Assembly (NCBI GenBank): GCA_039881145.1 | Contig: JAYKKI010000032.1 | Coordinates: forward strand, 14,449,501-14,513,500 | DNA length: 64,000 nucleotides | Direction of reading: 5' to 3' | Source of the DNA: Druceiella hillmani | Lineage: Eukaryota; Arthropoda; Insecta; Lepidoptera; Hepialidae | Shown here: one piece after another, positions 22,446-34,664 of the stretch | Layout of the letters: each line of letters starts with the position of its first letter | How positions within the stretch are numbered: position 1 is the first letter of the stretch | Program-made: the position numbers and the translations under genes | The notes under the pieces: model-generated | What the model was told of the DNA's origin: nothing | The model's input: only the letters and a program-made list of their open reading frames with translations | The model's database searches: none

Positions 22446-22689
22446 GTTTTAGTTTAGTTTATTGAGTTTTAATTTAAATGTTATTATATTTATTAATTAC
22501 TTTTAGTTGATCGATCCAACGGTTGATAATCAAAATACTTTGATGAATTTTAAAGGTATAATGTATAAAACCAAAATCAGAAATATGCCCTTGAAATGTT
22601 CTCATTAAAAGATCGAACAAATACTGCCTAATACATTTTTATTTCAATATCATTTCTAACTATACAATTTAAATTTAATTACCAATCAT

Positions 22690-22940
22690 CATCACAATCA
22701 TTAGTTCGTCGACTTCCAGTATTGGATATAAGCTTTTCATAAATCTCTCTATCTACTTCTGCTGACAGTCTCCCGATTCCGGCGTTTATCAGTCACTGCC
22801 TGGGTATCATTAAGTTGATTGTTTGAATGCTTCTGATATTATTAATGTAAGTCTTATGCGATATGACCCCATTTCTGATATAGTTATGAGGAGAAAATCG
22901 CAATGCAGACTTCCCCGTTATTCCTTGTACTGCTTTTAAC
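22690..22940 (+). repeat. Decayed LINE-type repeat fragment
   Basis: CGTCGACTTCCAGTATTGGA followed by TATAAGCTTTTCATAAATCT and CTGACAGTCTCCCGATTCCG resembles a degenerate version of a non-LTR retrotransposon block common in moths (CGTCCACTGCTGGACATAGG type). It is too decayed for confident assignment. Confidence 0.35.
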
Positions 22941-22984
22941 TTCAGCGCGATTATGTTGGTGCATGTTCATGTGTTATATTCGTA

Positions 22985-23355
22985 TATTACATTATGCATT
23001 GATTACTGTGAACAATTAGACCGATTAGCTAAAAAATTGAGTAGTCCACAGGATCGAATTTATTTTCTACATGATAATGCTAGACCACATGTTGCAAAAC
23101 GTACTTGTAATAGATTAGAGGAACTCTGCTGGGTTCTACTCACTCGTCCACCATATTCGCCGGACATTACACCCTCTGATTACCATTTATTCAGGGCTCT
23201 AAGTAACCGTTTACGTGAAAAAAAATCAACGTTAAAGAAGATCTCCAAAACGGCCTCAAACAGTTTTTTGAATCAAAGTCACCGGAATTTTACAAGAAAG
23301 GTATATATTGTCACCGCCAACTAGATGGTGACAAGTATATATATAACGACTAAAA
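22985..23355 (+). pseudogene. mariner transposase C-terminal remnant
   Basis: The translation has YCEQLDRLAKKL, then FLHDNARPHVAK and LLTRPPYSPDITPSDYHLFRAL. These match the mariner (DD34D) blocks around the second catalytic aspartate (HDNARPH) and the PHPPYSPDLAPSDYHLF motif holding the third. The catalytic residues of these two blocks are present, although histidine in the first Pro block is replaced (TRPPYSP). A frameshift lies between about 23210 and 23245; the C-terminus continues in another frame as FFESKSPEFYKKGI and ends near 23350. The N-terminal half, with the helix-turn-helix and the first aspartate, is absent, and no terminal inverted repeats were found. It is inactive. Confidence 0.9.
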
Positions 23356-23399
23356 ATAATGAATTATAATTTTTTAAACAAATATTTTAGGGTACCAGC

Positions 23400-24225
23400 C
23401 CTGCATTTAAAATGAGGGTAAATGTGGAATCGTTAGCAATATAGGGTATCCGATATAGAAATTGTCCGTATTCCGATATAGAAATTGGTTTACGAAATAT
23501 TAAGCTTTAATTTGGTAATTTTTATCATTTTACGTATCTCCACATATTTTTGTATAAATAAAAAATATTCATAATAGTAAAATATATAATGAAATTATAA
23601 GGAAAATTATCACAGCTAAGTAGGTTCTACTAGTTTACTAATAATATTCGTTTAACTTATGATATGCAGTTGGGCCTTTAAAAGTTCGTGAAAACTCCAT
23701 ATAAGCTACTTAGATCAACGGCGAAAGTTACCTAGTATTTTAAAATATATATTCATTATATCTGTGAAAAATATACTAGGTAATTTATTTATTTGGCGAA
23801 TAATAATATAATTTAAATATGCACCATAATTTTATGCCTGCGGAAGACATACTAAATAATATATTGTAAAATTGAAATCATTTAATATAAAAACTATGTG
23901 CCCCTAAATGTTCTTTTTAGGTCTACTACTTGTACTTGAGACTTTTTAGAGTGAATTTAATGAAAGGGCTCTTCTATATTCTGTAGAAAATTGTGACACT
24001 AAATACCACGCCCGTTTCTGTTCAGCTAAGTGTAAGCTAATTAATACACGCTTTTTGAGCTGATTCAACTTTACACAAAATCTGAAAAAAATAATTATCA
24101 TTAATAATAAACTCACTGCTAATTATGATGAATTCTTACATACTATAAACACGTTCACCTCATAAAATAACGATTTAATCTACAACACTACGCGCTGACT
24201 TACCCTACCTGTCTCTACTTCCATT
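23400..24225. other. AT-rich DNA, nothing recognised
   Basis: No coding or repeat structure recognised except a small direct repeat of CCGATATAGAAATTG at 23450-23487. Confidence 0.4.
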
Positions 24226-24229
24226 GTCC

Positions 24230-24480
24230 TGTATAATACAGCTGGTATAACTAGCCGGATGTAAGGACGCAACTACACTATAGGCCGTATCATGGAGCTG
24301 TAAGGGTGCGACTCATTGCGCGGGGTCACGCGACTCCCGCCCCTGTTTACGACTTCCGGTCGCGACGGGCCACGCACCGCTCTTCCGTTTCCGTCTAGCC
24401 GAAGGCTTTGGTCGCTTCGTGTGGTGTCGGGTATAGGTTTAGTCGGTTGTGTATGGGAGTATTAGTGGAATGTACGAGTA
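24230..24480. promoter_or_regulatory. GC-rich island, promoter-like composition
   Basis: About 200 bp rich in CpG, including TGCGCGGGGTCACGCGACTC and CTTCCGGTCGCGACGGGCCA, then a G/T-rich run (GTCGGTTGTGTATGGGAG). The layout resembles 20250-20630. No open frame of note. Confidence 0.25.
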
Positions 24481-24489
24481 GTTTGTTTT

Positions 24490-26330
24490 CAGAAGGCTGT
24501 AGCTAAAAATGAAAATTTTACTGCTTTTTTTACGAAAAAGGTTCGTTTCAAGCTCTAATGTAACAACGTTTTGTAATAATCAACCAAAACAGAAATAGAA
24601 AATGATTTTTAATGTTTATTTATTTTTTGCCAAAAAATGTGTGACCTACAACTTAGAGTTATATTAATAATTTTTTCATTTTATTGTCTGCCTTACACGT
24701 TGGAAAATGTTTATACTTTACGTCCATGTTTTGGCTTTTGATATTTTGGGTTTGGTATTTGGTTTATTACTGAGTATATATAATAATATCAATTTTTTTT
24801 TCTTCTTTCCGTGGTGTCTAAAAAAATGGGCTGTGGAAAGATATATGGGTAAACAGAGGATAAATATTTGATTCTATAAGTGTTTATATTTCCAATTTTG
24901 ATACGTAACAATAAAAATGGTACGTTAAATAAACAGTCAGCTAACTGACGAGATGACGAGGGATGAGATGGTGACTATTTGCATATCAATCAGTTTTTTG
25001 TATATAAAATAAACACGTTTACTTTAATTTCGTATTGAAACTTACGTGAGATTTAAAAAAGTTTCGTTTATTACACATATTGTATATTTCTATTCACTTT
25101 ATATGGAAACTGAAAAACATACCGAAAATTTTTTGTCGACACATATTTACAAACCTTGCAAAATATATTGAAAAATGTTTGACAGTATATATCTACAAAT
25201 TGTAAAGGTATAGGTATTGATAAATTTTTAGCAACACATATCTACAAACCGTGAAAAATAAATTGAAACATTTTTGACGACAGAAAATACCTATATTTAT
25301 TTTTTTGTTGAAATAGTCAAAAGGTGCTCCCTCTTCAATAACACTCAATGAGTGCTCGAACGGTTTGGTGACTGACACAGATTCTATGATACTAATATTT
25401 TATTTAGATTTTAATTTTTCCATTTTTGTAAAAAAAATTATCACGATAAGGGAAACGAGCTCAAATCGTTAGGAGTTCCTTTGTTCACCTTCTATCTCCA
25501 TCATCAGATCTTAAATCAATCATCATTTTCATATGTTGCTACCGGAAACAAGAATGTGTGTCTCGTGTGTGTACTTCTTCTCAATTTCACTCTTTATATG
25601 TGTATACTTTCAAATCTGTAACCTATCGAAGACTGGATAAAATACCAGTTACAAAATTTTTAGCAGATACAAAGAGAAGAAAAAAAATGACATATGATAT
25701 TTTAGTATAAACTGAGGACCAAGAAATTGCTTTTGCGCGTACTCATTGTCATTGAATAAACCTTTGAACTGATATCATTCAAAATATCTATTCAATGAAC
25801 TTCAGAACAAAAAATATTTCTTTACACTATTTTTAATTTTTAAGTCCAAAAGAAAAAGAGTATACAGCAAAACAAGTTATATGAATAATGTAATATATAA
25901 AAACAAAGCGTAAAAAAATCTAGAAGTAAATTTTTTCGAGTGATTCATTTTATCGAAATAATTTTAATATTTCATCGCAAGTTTGAAAAGCTATGTTCCT
26001 TACTAAATAAAAGGTATTGTAATGGTTATAACTATAATTTCTAAAACTGACCTTGAAATATCCTTTATTTTCAATCAATTTTGACAGTTCAAGACGTAAT
26101 CAATACATACAGAATATTTAAAAAAATAGTGGTGTGTTTATGACCACACAATAGAAGTGAAACTAAACTAAAAAAGTCAAAAACATGCGCGTATTTTATT
26201 AAATTACTTTCAAATAAAATATTAAACGATAACTGTATAATACTTGAATTATTACAAGATACGCGAACTATATTAAATTATAATTTAATAAAATATTAAA
26301 AAAAAAATAAAATATAATTCTTGAAACGAT
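24490..26330. other. AT-rich DNA, nothing recognised
   Basis: No gene recognised. A diverged repeat of ACACATATTTACAAACCTTG / ACACATATCTACAAACCGTG with GAAAAATAAATTGAAA-like continuation lies at 25139-25275. Confidence 0.35.
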
Positions 26331-26339
26331 GCACTTCAT

Positions 26340-26475
26340 ATTAAACAGCACACTCTCTCGGTCGATGCCGAATTTACCGGAGACGAATTTACCGGAACAG
26401 TAAACTCGCTTGGCCGATGTCGAAAGTCGAGTTTACCAGATTTAGTGTCACCGACCCGAGCGTCGTGGCTCAGTT
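26340..26475. other. GC-richer patch with short internal repeats
   Basis: GAATTTACCGGA occurs twice (about 26369 and 26385), and GTCGATG/GCCGATGTCGA variants flank them. It could be a regulatory island or a decayed element end. No gene recognised. Confidence 0.25.
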
Positions 26476-27830
26476 TCATTCACTGTTAAATGCACATGGA
26501 GCGCCTAAAAAATTTCTACTTCAAAAAGTTTGGCGATCGATGTTTAATATTTAATTCAATAGTTTTGAAGGATGACAGTAATATTTTCATTTCCTATTTT
26601 AAAATTTGATTTTCATGAAATCATATTAGACACATTTCTTATAACGGAAAAGTAAAGCGCAATGGAAAATAATGTTACCCCCTTTCCCCATACACCCGTC
26701 GCGTCTAGTAGATGTGTTACACGCCCCATAACCTATTCATATTAGTTAAAATAATGACTTTTTATTACTCTTTATTATACCCCATTACGTAATCAGAGCT
26801 ACTTTAAATTATTACCCGATAAGTACTTCGCCATGTTTACACTCAGTTTTCACACTCGTACTTTGGCATTATGACACGTAATAAATAGGTTTGGGGCGGG
26901 GCTAACAGTTAGATGATTATGAAGTGGGTTAAAGTTCATATCGGGACGATAATTAATTCTAGATTTTTAGTTTTTGGTTGAGTCACGGAAGCCGAGCACG
27001 AAAATAAGTACTAAAAGAAGAATTTACCTCTCAAACCTGCCAAGGGCGTAAGCAATTAAGCTTATATACAGTACGGTGTACAAGAATCAGAATAATCACT
27101 AGAATATTAGTCAATATATAATATATAGTAACTAATATATTTAACGATATCCAGTAAATATTGCTTGTATATAAAATAAGACATTTATAATTTAAGCAAT
27201 TGCTGGATAATGCCGAAGATTTTCAAAAATTTTTAAATTATTATTTTTAAATTGGAAAATTATGGCATTGATCATAGAAAATACATTTTTAGAATAAAAT
27301 AATTATATTTATTTATTATATACTTAGATACAAACATTAATGTCGTAACTTTAATATTTCTATTAAACAAGACAAAATAAATAATTTCTGTGACAACACT
27401 AAAAGAGTCAATACAGCATGGTTAATCAAGTGGTAGGTATATTTCAATGAGTTTAATTAATTAATTTAATTCCAATGAATTGAAATAATAATTAGTAACT
27501 AAATTTATCAACGAAACAGACAGTTAAATAAAATGATTTAAAGTTAGAACATAACAACTGAAGTCAGTAAATTAAATTAGGTTAAATTTTTATAAATAAA
27601 AAATTTATGAAAACATTGGTTTTTCTATTAAGGAGTTACTTGATAAGACTATAATATGTGAATAAGTTTATTTTTAAAGGACGAGGCTAAATATATAAAC
27701 AAATTTCCAAATGAAGAAAAAATGTTTTAGGTGTGACTTAGTCTATTGATTGAAAATTTCTATGTCAATACGACATTTCGAAGAAGTGATGGGACGATAT
27801 CGTCGACTGTTGTAGATAGAAATGTTAACT

Positions 27831-28461
27831 TAACCGTTAGAGTGCTGACGAGCACCATCGCGCTCGTGCGCGTTCTAACTAAATTTGTGAGCGCGATGGC
27901 GCTCGCAAAATCAGTTGCTGTTTAGCGCGCGGTAGGGTAGGTCGCTCGCACGCATCGCTAAGTTTTTATTTTTCTGCGTGTTACATAAAGTTCAAATAAT
28001 AATATTATTAGTAATGACAATATAAAAAGGATCCAGGAAAAGAAAATTTTTAACCCATAATGTCGGAATACGAAAATAATTCGATTGAATGAAAATGATC
28101 GTTTTTCAAGTTGTGAAGAAAGTGATAGTGGGAGTGACATTGTGGTACGCTCACAATTTGTAATGCAAATTTTGAGTGATAGTGATAATAGTGACCGAAC
28201 TGCGAAAATGACGATGTGACCTTGATTTCAGTTTTTGTTATAATTTTTGTTCACAATATATATTTCCATAATTTTCTTTGTATTTTATTATCCTTGTACA
28301 AGTTTTTATTAAGAAAACACCGAAAAATTTATTCAAATTGGATAATTTTTGGAAAAGATGCAGTTTTTTTTCGAGACAAGGGTAAATGACATGAAAACAA
28401 AAGATTTCTTTGGCACTTTTAAGTATACATGAGTAAAAAACAATGGCACTAAAACGGTTAA
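27831..28461 (+). mobile_element. piggyBac-like element, internally deleted (631 bp)
   Basis: TTAA at 27831-27834 and TTAA at 28458-28461 flank inverted ends: TTAACCGTTAGAGTGCTGAC on the left and, on the complement of the right end, TTAACCGTTTTAGTGCCATT. Immediately inside the left end are GC-rich subterminal inverted blocks (CATCGCGCTCGTGCGCG and GAGCGCGATGGCGCTC). A remnant of an acidic, serine-rich transposase N-terminus follows (28053-28217). TTAA targets and an acidic Ser/Asp/Glu-rich N-terminus are hallmarks of piggyBac transposases. The catalytic domain is missing, so it could only have moved in trans. Confidence 0.78.
28053..28217 (+). pseudogene. piggyBac-like transposase N-terminal remnant
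   Basis: From the ATG near 28059 the translation begins MSEYENNSIE and then hits a stop. One frame over it continues as NENDRFSSCEESDSGSD and ILSDSDNSD, ending at a TGA near 28217. The Ser/Asp/Glu-rich composition and its location just inside TTAA-flanked inverted ends suit a piggyBac N-terminal region. The DDD catalytic core and the cysteine-rich C-terminus are absent. The frame is shifted at least once. Confidence 0.6.
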
Positions 28462-28784
28462 ACCGTTGAAGTATTGAATCACTATCAATTACATCGTGAA
28501 CGATCTTATGAAGAAAGGTGCAATTAGTGTGTTTGCTAATATAGAGCATAAAATAATAACTGAGTACTATTTTGTTCAATACTGCACGGTACGAAAACTA
28601 ACATAAAAATATATTTTGAGTCCTTTTGATATTGTCACAGTATTTCGTAAATATATGATATATATTTTAGACCTCTACAAGGTATATTAATGTATTTATA
28701 TGCCAATTAATAATAATAATAATTATTGTGAATAGTTTAATAACAATACTCTACAGTAAAGGCAGTTGAATTTGTAAAAATATA

Positions 28785-28875
28785 CCTAAGAGTGTACTGA
28801 ACTCGCATAATACACCTAAGAGTGTACGGAACGAAAAATATACCTAAGAGTGTACGGAACTCGTATAATACATTT
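28785..28875. repeat. Short tandem repeat, 3 copies of ACCTAAGAGTGTACKGAA
   Basis: Three units of about 32-40 bp carry ACCTAAGAGTGTACTGAACT or ACCTAAGAGTGTACGGAAC with small length differences. Confidence 0.9.
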
Positions 28876-28879
28876 TCCA

Positions 28880-29980
28880 CTCTTACTTAGCATTTTTTTT
28901 GTTACTTATAGAATTGTCTAGGAATCATTTAAAAAAATTTGGTGTTTATTTTTTTATTAATGCGGACAAAACTAAAACTTAAAAAAAATTATTATGGAGA
29001 TTCAAATTGAGAAGATTATCGTAAAAATATCTTGTTTACAAAAGAAACAGATGTCGCTGTTAAATATCTAAGTAGAGTTATGTTGATTAATACGCAGCCT
29101 CCATAAGGAATAGCGTCACGTCTTATATTAGAGTTATTGACCAAACTTAACAACAATTACATCAAATGGCTTAGAAAATAGCAGCATGTGACACTAAAGT
29201 AGGTAATTATTTTCTCTCCAATTAAATTTCGTTTCGTAAAATCGTCTATATTATACTATAAACAGCATTAATGACAGAATACTTATAAAAAGCCTTCTGC
29301 GATAACTAAATCATATGCAATTTATCTGGAGTACCTACAAGTTTTTGATAGTAGGTAATATATGATTACTTCTCTTAACACAAAAACTAACTTATTAAGC
29401 ATTTTCTTCCGAAACTGTGCCTCAATAGAAAGCCGATTTCAATATTTATATATAACTTTTGCACAAGAGGAAATTAATGTTTTATTTACAACTTTAAATA
29501 GACAACAATTTAAAAAGAAAAACATGGGACTGCCGACAGAAGTGAAAACTTAAAACTATGAAATAACAGTGGTTTTATAAAAGTTTATAAAAATTTTAAT
29601 TTTAAAATCCATAACAAAAATATAATGCAACCACCAGAAATATGTTTTACCACTCTAGTAATATAACTTCTAGGCCACTATGAAATACTCATTGCATGAT
29701 GTGCAGAGGTCAAATATTAAAAATTAAAAATATCAAATTTTTAAAATTAATAAAAATATTTGTAAATAAATGCTTTGTTTTTGTTATTCAATTGTCTACA
29801 TAATAATATTAACATATTTAGTACTTACTGTTATACTGCATAGTGATCCTACAATTAATAAAATAATAATTTAACTGGAACGCAATTTAAACAATGCACT
29901 GTATACACACATTGAAATTTCAGCGCAGTCAATTTAACTTGTACAGGTATACGTAGCACTAATATTACACAACACATCAC
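28880..29980. other. AT-rich DNA, nothing recognised
   Basis: No gene recognised; open frames here are short and AT-driven. Confidence 0.4.
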
Positions 29981-29989
29981 CTCTATAGC

Positions 29990-30290
29990 TATAAATATAC
30001 TGCTATTACAGCGTGTCGGTGACGCAAACTCACAAAATTTTACTTGTTCAAAAAGCGTCCAACGCGCACATCATACAGTTGGGTATAAATAATATGTTGG
30101 TGTATATGTGCACACACACACACACATATATGCTTTCACTGCTGGATACATCAAGACGCATCAAGCCATACTCATAGCTGAGATGCTACTGTTATCAGAT
30201 ATACTGATAACATTAGCATGTCGGTAACGCGAACCCATAAGATTTTCCCCTATCAAAAATCGCTCAACGCGCCTAAAGAAGCTTAAGCTT
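29990..30290. repeat. Diverged duplication with CA microsatellite
   Basis: GCGTGTCGGTGACGCAAACT ... CGTCCAACGCGC (30011-30068) is paralleled by GCATGTCGGTAACGCGAACC ... CGCTCAACGCGC (30208-30266), about 195 bp apart. A (CA)n run lies between them (30110-30126). Confidence 0.7.
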
Positions 30291-30317
30291 CAAAAATCCC
30301 TAGTATCTTTCAGACTG

Positions 30318-30382
30318 GTATTAATTACATTGTAATTAATTACAATGTAATTAACATTGGTTATTAATTACATTGTAATTAT
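30318..30382. repeat. Perfect ATTAATTACATTGTAAT palindromes
   Basis: TTAATTACATTGTAATTAAT is followed by its own complement and a third copy. The result is a nearly perfect palindrome of about 35 bp plus a further repeat. Confidence 0.9.
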
Positions 30383-31019
30383 CGTTACTCTTATAATATG
30401 TAATCAATAATGAAACGTACTTTTTATTCATTTAATGTTAATTAGTCTTAAGTATTTGCATTGTGAATGTTCGTAATTTAGTTGCAATACAATATGTTAA
30501 AATCAATCATACTCCAGTCGCTCATATATCTATTGACGTTATTTAGTACATAGCATTTATAACAAAATAATGTGCAGCTGTTATTTGTATCTAGTAAAAA
30601 AAGCTAGCTAACAGTCACATTAGTTACGGAACGAGATGTATAAAAACGATCTGATATGCAATTTTAAACATCTGATGGACACTTGCGGAAGACTACCATC
30701 AACCCATACTTAGTTTTTAGTTATTTTCAAATCATTACGATATTAAACCTCGTGGTAATACCTTTATAATTCGTGTTTATGTGAAGCGAGAACCTCGTGT
30801 TAACGCGAATTATAATTAACTGTCCAACATTGTCGGAAGTTAAGCCAGAACCTTGCTCATCCATGAATAAAGAAGACGTTATAGGTTTTAGAAACAAAAT
30901 CTGTTTTAATGAATTTATTTATCAAAACGTATATTGGAAATAAGATATATGTTAATAAAATCATAATTGTAACGAAATTTGTCGTCATAAGTACTCATAA
31001 CTGCACGCACTTATCCGAG

Positions 31020-31190
31020 AATGCGCGAATACGCCCATATAATGTACTGCATGAATGTGACGAACTAATGCACATATATAAATACACAAACGCTCGCCCG
31101 TTCGCATACACGCACTCACGAATGTGTGAGTGCACGCACAGCCGAACACACGTAGGTATTCACTCGTGTACATACGCACATGTATAAGAT
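31020..31190. repeat. CA/GT- and CAC-rich low-complexity tract
   Basis: Alternating purine-pyrimidine sequence rich in CACA, CGCA and TGTG. The Thr/His-rich open frames on both strands reflect this composition. Confidence 0.6.
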
Positions 31191-31739
31191 TTTGCGTTTT
31201 ACAATTAATTTTTTGATTCATTGTTGACACTATATATAACTGTGTCAAAGTTCATCTGCCTACGTCGCATGATCACTGAAAATATTGGCTGTGACACGGA
31301 CGTAACATATGTAAATGGAATTTTAAATATTTTATATGTAATAAAAAGATATTCATATAAAATTACTTAGGTGCGCTAAATCTCTCGTCAAAACGATTTT
31401 TAATACAATTTATATAAAATATTGAGCACTAGTGTAGGGTATATCTCATGGATTTCTAAATAATATGAATGTTTCGAAAATTCAACAAAATCTTGAATAG
31501 ATGCTCAATAATGACATTTAAAAAAAAAACATTGAGCCGTCACGGGACGCCTGGCAGATGTGAAACATCGTGTTCGTACAAGTAATATGCATAAAAGACA
31601 ACATTATTACAGGAACTAAATATAGCATAATAAAAAATAAAGTATTACGAATTTCTTACAGAAAATGGTGACTTTATTTAATTAACATTTATTTACAATT
31701 AATACAAAAATAATAAAGCACAGGTTATGTGTACCGTAG

Positions 31740-31925
31740 TAAACAACAGCGTCGAACTGAGTGAGGAGGGGGTCGCGTAGTCGGTTGCGCATGGCGACAC
31801 GTCGCCATACCATACACTCTACTACATATAGACTATATATATACCTTAGTATAGCGTGGCTACCCGTCACCGCGGCAAGCGTCGCCACACCAACGATCCG
31901 GTTTATACCTGCGCCTATAGATGTT
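31740..31925. other. GC-richer segment with open frames on both strands
   Basis: Overlapping frames (31682-31945 minus, 31761-32081 plus) have no recognisable domain. An inner near-palindrome, GGCGACACGTCGCCATACC, lies at about 31792-31810. The sequence GAGGAGGGGGTCGCGTAGTC is GC-rich. It may be a repeat fragment or a regulatory island. Confidence 0.25.
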
Positions 31926-32583
31926 TCACATAAAAAAAATACCAAACTTTTATGTCAGCGTGTTGTTGATCTTATAGTACTTTATAGTGAGTTTGCACTA
32001 CAACCTAAATTTGTCAACCAAAATAACAAAATAACTACTTTACATTTTTGTTATAATAATGCTCAATTTTTAATCACCTAAATTCTGACAGCTTCGATAA
32101 ATTTTTGAAAGTTGGCGGAAAACATCTTACCTTTCCTAATCCTAGTCCCTGCTACGTTTTACTTCCTTTTTCCCTGTTATATAAACAATTATTTATCACT
32201 ATAAAACGCAAAATATACATGCGTATCCGATTATATAAATAAATAGCAGATAACATAAAGTATATTACTATTAATAAGAACCACCTTAAATAAGTAATAC
32301 TTTCGATGAAGCAAGAATTTACAGAAATATTGATAGAGTTTTCCTAATTACCAAATCGAATTTGCCATTCTTAAGAGTATGTTATTTAAAAGTACATTTC
32401 TATATACGTGAAGAATAAGTAAAATATTTTAATGCAGTATTCACACAATGCAGTTTCCTTACAATAAATAAATTATCAACAATTTATTGACGAGATGATT
32501 AGGAATAGATCAAATGGAGAAATTGCGGATTAAATTTATTTTTGGTTCTGAGTTCAGCGGAGAATTCAATGTAAATGTTTTGT

Positions 32584-32648
32584 ACTTAAGCTAATAATAC
32601 ACTTTACGACTACAGATTAAGCTAATAATACACTTTACGACTACAGAT
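32584..32648. repeat. Short direct duplication (about 31 bp x2)
   Basis: TTAAGCTAATAATACACTTT plus ACGACTACAGAT occurs twice in tandem. Confidence 0.95.
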
Positions 32649-32789
32649 ATTTACGACTATCTACATGTTTTTTATTTAAATATACCATAAAGACTTCTAG
32701 AAATTTTTTGAAAATAATTTTAAAATAACAGTTTCGTGAATATAAATTAACTGTGTTACCTTGGCTGTAATAATTTGCACTCCTTCATT

Positions 32790-33090
32790 CATTTATGAAA
32801 AGTACCGACTAACCAGCCACAAGCAGAATACTTAAACCTATTTTTATGAATATTACTACATAATGACGAGGCTGGCTAGCGACATATGGCTTTCTCACGT
32901 TTAATGCATACCGCTTGCTATTCATCTCAACAGCCCCTATGCCACTTGCATGCCGGTAATAATCTGTTTGCTGCATGTAGATTATTCAAGAATACCTCTT
33001 GACCTTCGGAGCAAACAAGTTTTATTTGCTGTCACTAAGAAACGTGTGGCGCCGACGATAGTCAAAAGCATTACGTCTGTGGGAGCCTTG
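32790..33090. promoter_or_regulatory. GC-richer, motif-dense segment, candidate conserved element
   Basis: Balanced composition without repeats over 300 bp, unlike its surroundings, with many distinct short words (GACGAGGCTGGCTAGCGACA, CATGCCGGTAATAATCTG). No open frame. This kind of complexity in a repeat-rich landscape suggests constraint, but no alignment is available. Confidence 0.25.
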
Positions 33091-33399
33091 TTTTTATAGC
33101 AAAGGTAACTTATTCTATTGCAATATTATGGACGCTTTTGGTCCAAATATTCTTTTAAAACATTCCGGCATATTAAGTATAATTCGGGACGACACGGCAT
33201 AGATTTTTCTTATTTTATATAACCTGATTTTGATACAATTAAAACGATGATATTAATAGTAAAACCTTTCCAGATTTTAAAACCTTTGAAACACCAGCGA
33301 TAAAACATTAACTTCTAATTAAAAAAAAAAAACTGCATGAAATCATATTTAGAAAACCTCTGTCAATGTTATTTTTAAGTAGACCAATATTTATTAATA

Positions 33400-34140
33400 T
33401 TTGATAAATAGAAACAAAACAAAGACATTTTAAAAAAAAATTGAAATGTTAAAAAAGACATTCTAGAATTCTGAATTGAACAAATCCAATAACGAGTTAA
33501 ACATATTTAACTCACCATTTATGGGGGATTGCAAATTCAGGGCACTATTTAACATTGATCGCAAATATTGCGCACGACCTATCAGTGATTACAAACGTAT
33601 GGTAAGAAATTGCAGCGAACCAGATGATATAAATATTAATAGGATTTTTATTTAAAAATCTTTGAAAATAAGAAATAAAACATAAATCTCAAAGTAAAAT
33701 AAACGTTTAAAATCAAATTTAAAAGACCACCGTCAATATTATAATTATAGAGATCTGCATTTATTAACCTTTGAAAATTAGCAACGAAACACAGATCGTT
33801 TTAAAATTAAATTGAAATATTAAAGAAAATAATTCTAAAGTCCTGAATCGAACAACACCAATAACGAGTTGAGGACATTCATGACACGATTTACCGGGCA
33901 TCGTAAGTTCAGAGCACAATTTATGATGTATCGCAAATATGGCGCACAAGATATCAGGGATTGCAAACATATGGTAAAAAAATACAGCGCACCAGTTATC
34001 GGCGATCGCAAACTCAGCATATCATTTATCGGGGATTGCAAATTTAGGGCAAGAGTTATCGGGAATTGCAAACGAATCGTAGGTGAGTAAATACAGCGTA
34101 CAAGTTATCGGATATTGTAAACATGTGGTAAGCAAACTTA
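33400..34140. repeat. About 370-bp diverged duplication containing about 30-bp GATTGCAAAT repeats
   Basis: CCAATAACGAGTT recurs at about 33486 and 33858, and the sequence after each contains a degenerate unit of about 30 bp (ATCGGGGATTGCAAATT... variants). This includes GGGGATTGCAAATTCAGGG, TGATCGCAAATATTGCG, GGGATTGCAAACATATGG, CGATCGCAAACTCAGC and GGGAATTGCAAACG. Open frames in this block (33764-34090, both strands) follow the repeat and are not genes. Confidence 0.75.
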
Positions 34141-34184
34141 GTGTTAGTGTAACTCCATTCCTTTGATATAAAAACAACATTATT

Positions 34185-34265
34185 CTCAGCACCGATCGCT
34201 TATCATCAATCGCTTATCTCAATCTCAGCACCGATTGCTTATCATCAATCTCAACGCCGATCTCC
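34185..34265. repeat. Short GCACCGATCGCTTATCATCA tandem repeat
   Basis: Two to three imperfect copies of about 40 bp, with CAGCACCGATCGCTTATCAT, CAGCACCGATTGCTTATCAT and CAACGCCGATC variants. Confidence 0.85.
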
Positions 34266-34664
34266 TCACTTGCTGGGTGTTATCTTTAACCAAGTCTTAA
34301 ATGAAAAGTGAGCGGTACATATAATGATAGCATCCGTAACTTTTAAAGTAGAAAAATCGAATGATTTTTTCTGTATTTTCCCCAAAGTAAAAAGTAAGTT
34401 ACATCAAACGCAAACCAAACAAAAGTGGATCAAAGAGTGTTCGTTCCAACTTATGATGAATTAGAGTTTAACAGAGCTTTAATGTAGTTTTAATTCCCAA
34501 TTCCAAACCTGTAGTGTTCATTGTAGGGAATTACTTTAATAAGTGAAGAAAAAATCTATTTTGAAAATGTTCCAAATAAATCGACAATATTTTTTTACAC
34601 GTCTGTTCAATACACCAAGTCATATCTCACTAAACACTTAAACGTTTACATGCCAGTACTTAGG

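Noticed and set aside
28238..28579. 113-codon minus-strand frame
   Set aside because: It crosses the right end of the piggyBac-like element at 28461, so it is a chance frame spanning a junction.
31682..32081. Overlapping frames on both strands near 31.8 kb
   Set aside because: Neither translation contains a recognisable motif, and the overlap is a composition effect over a GC-richer patch.
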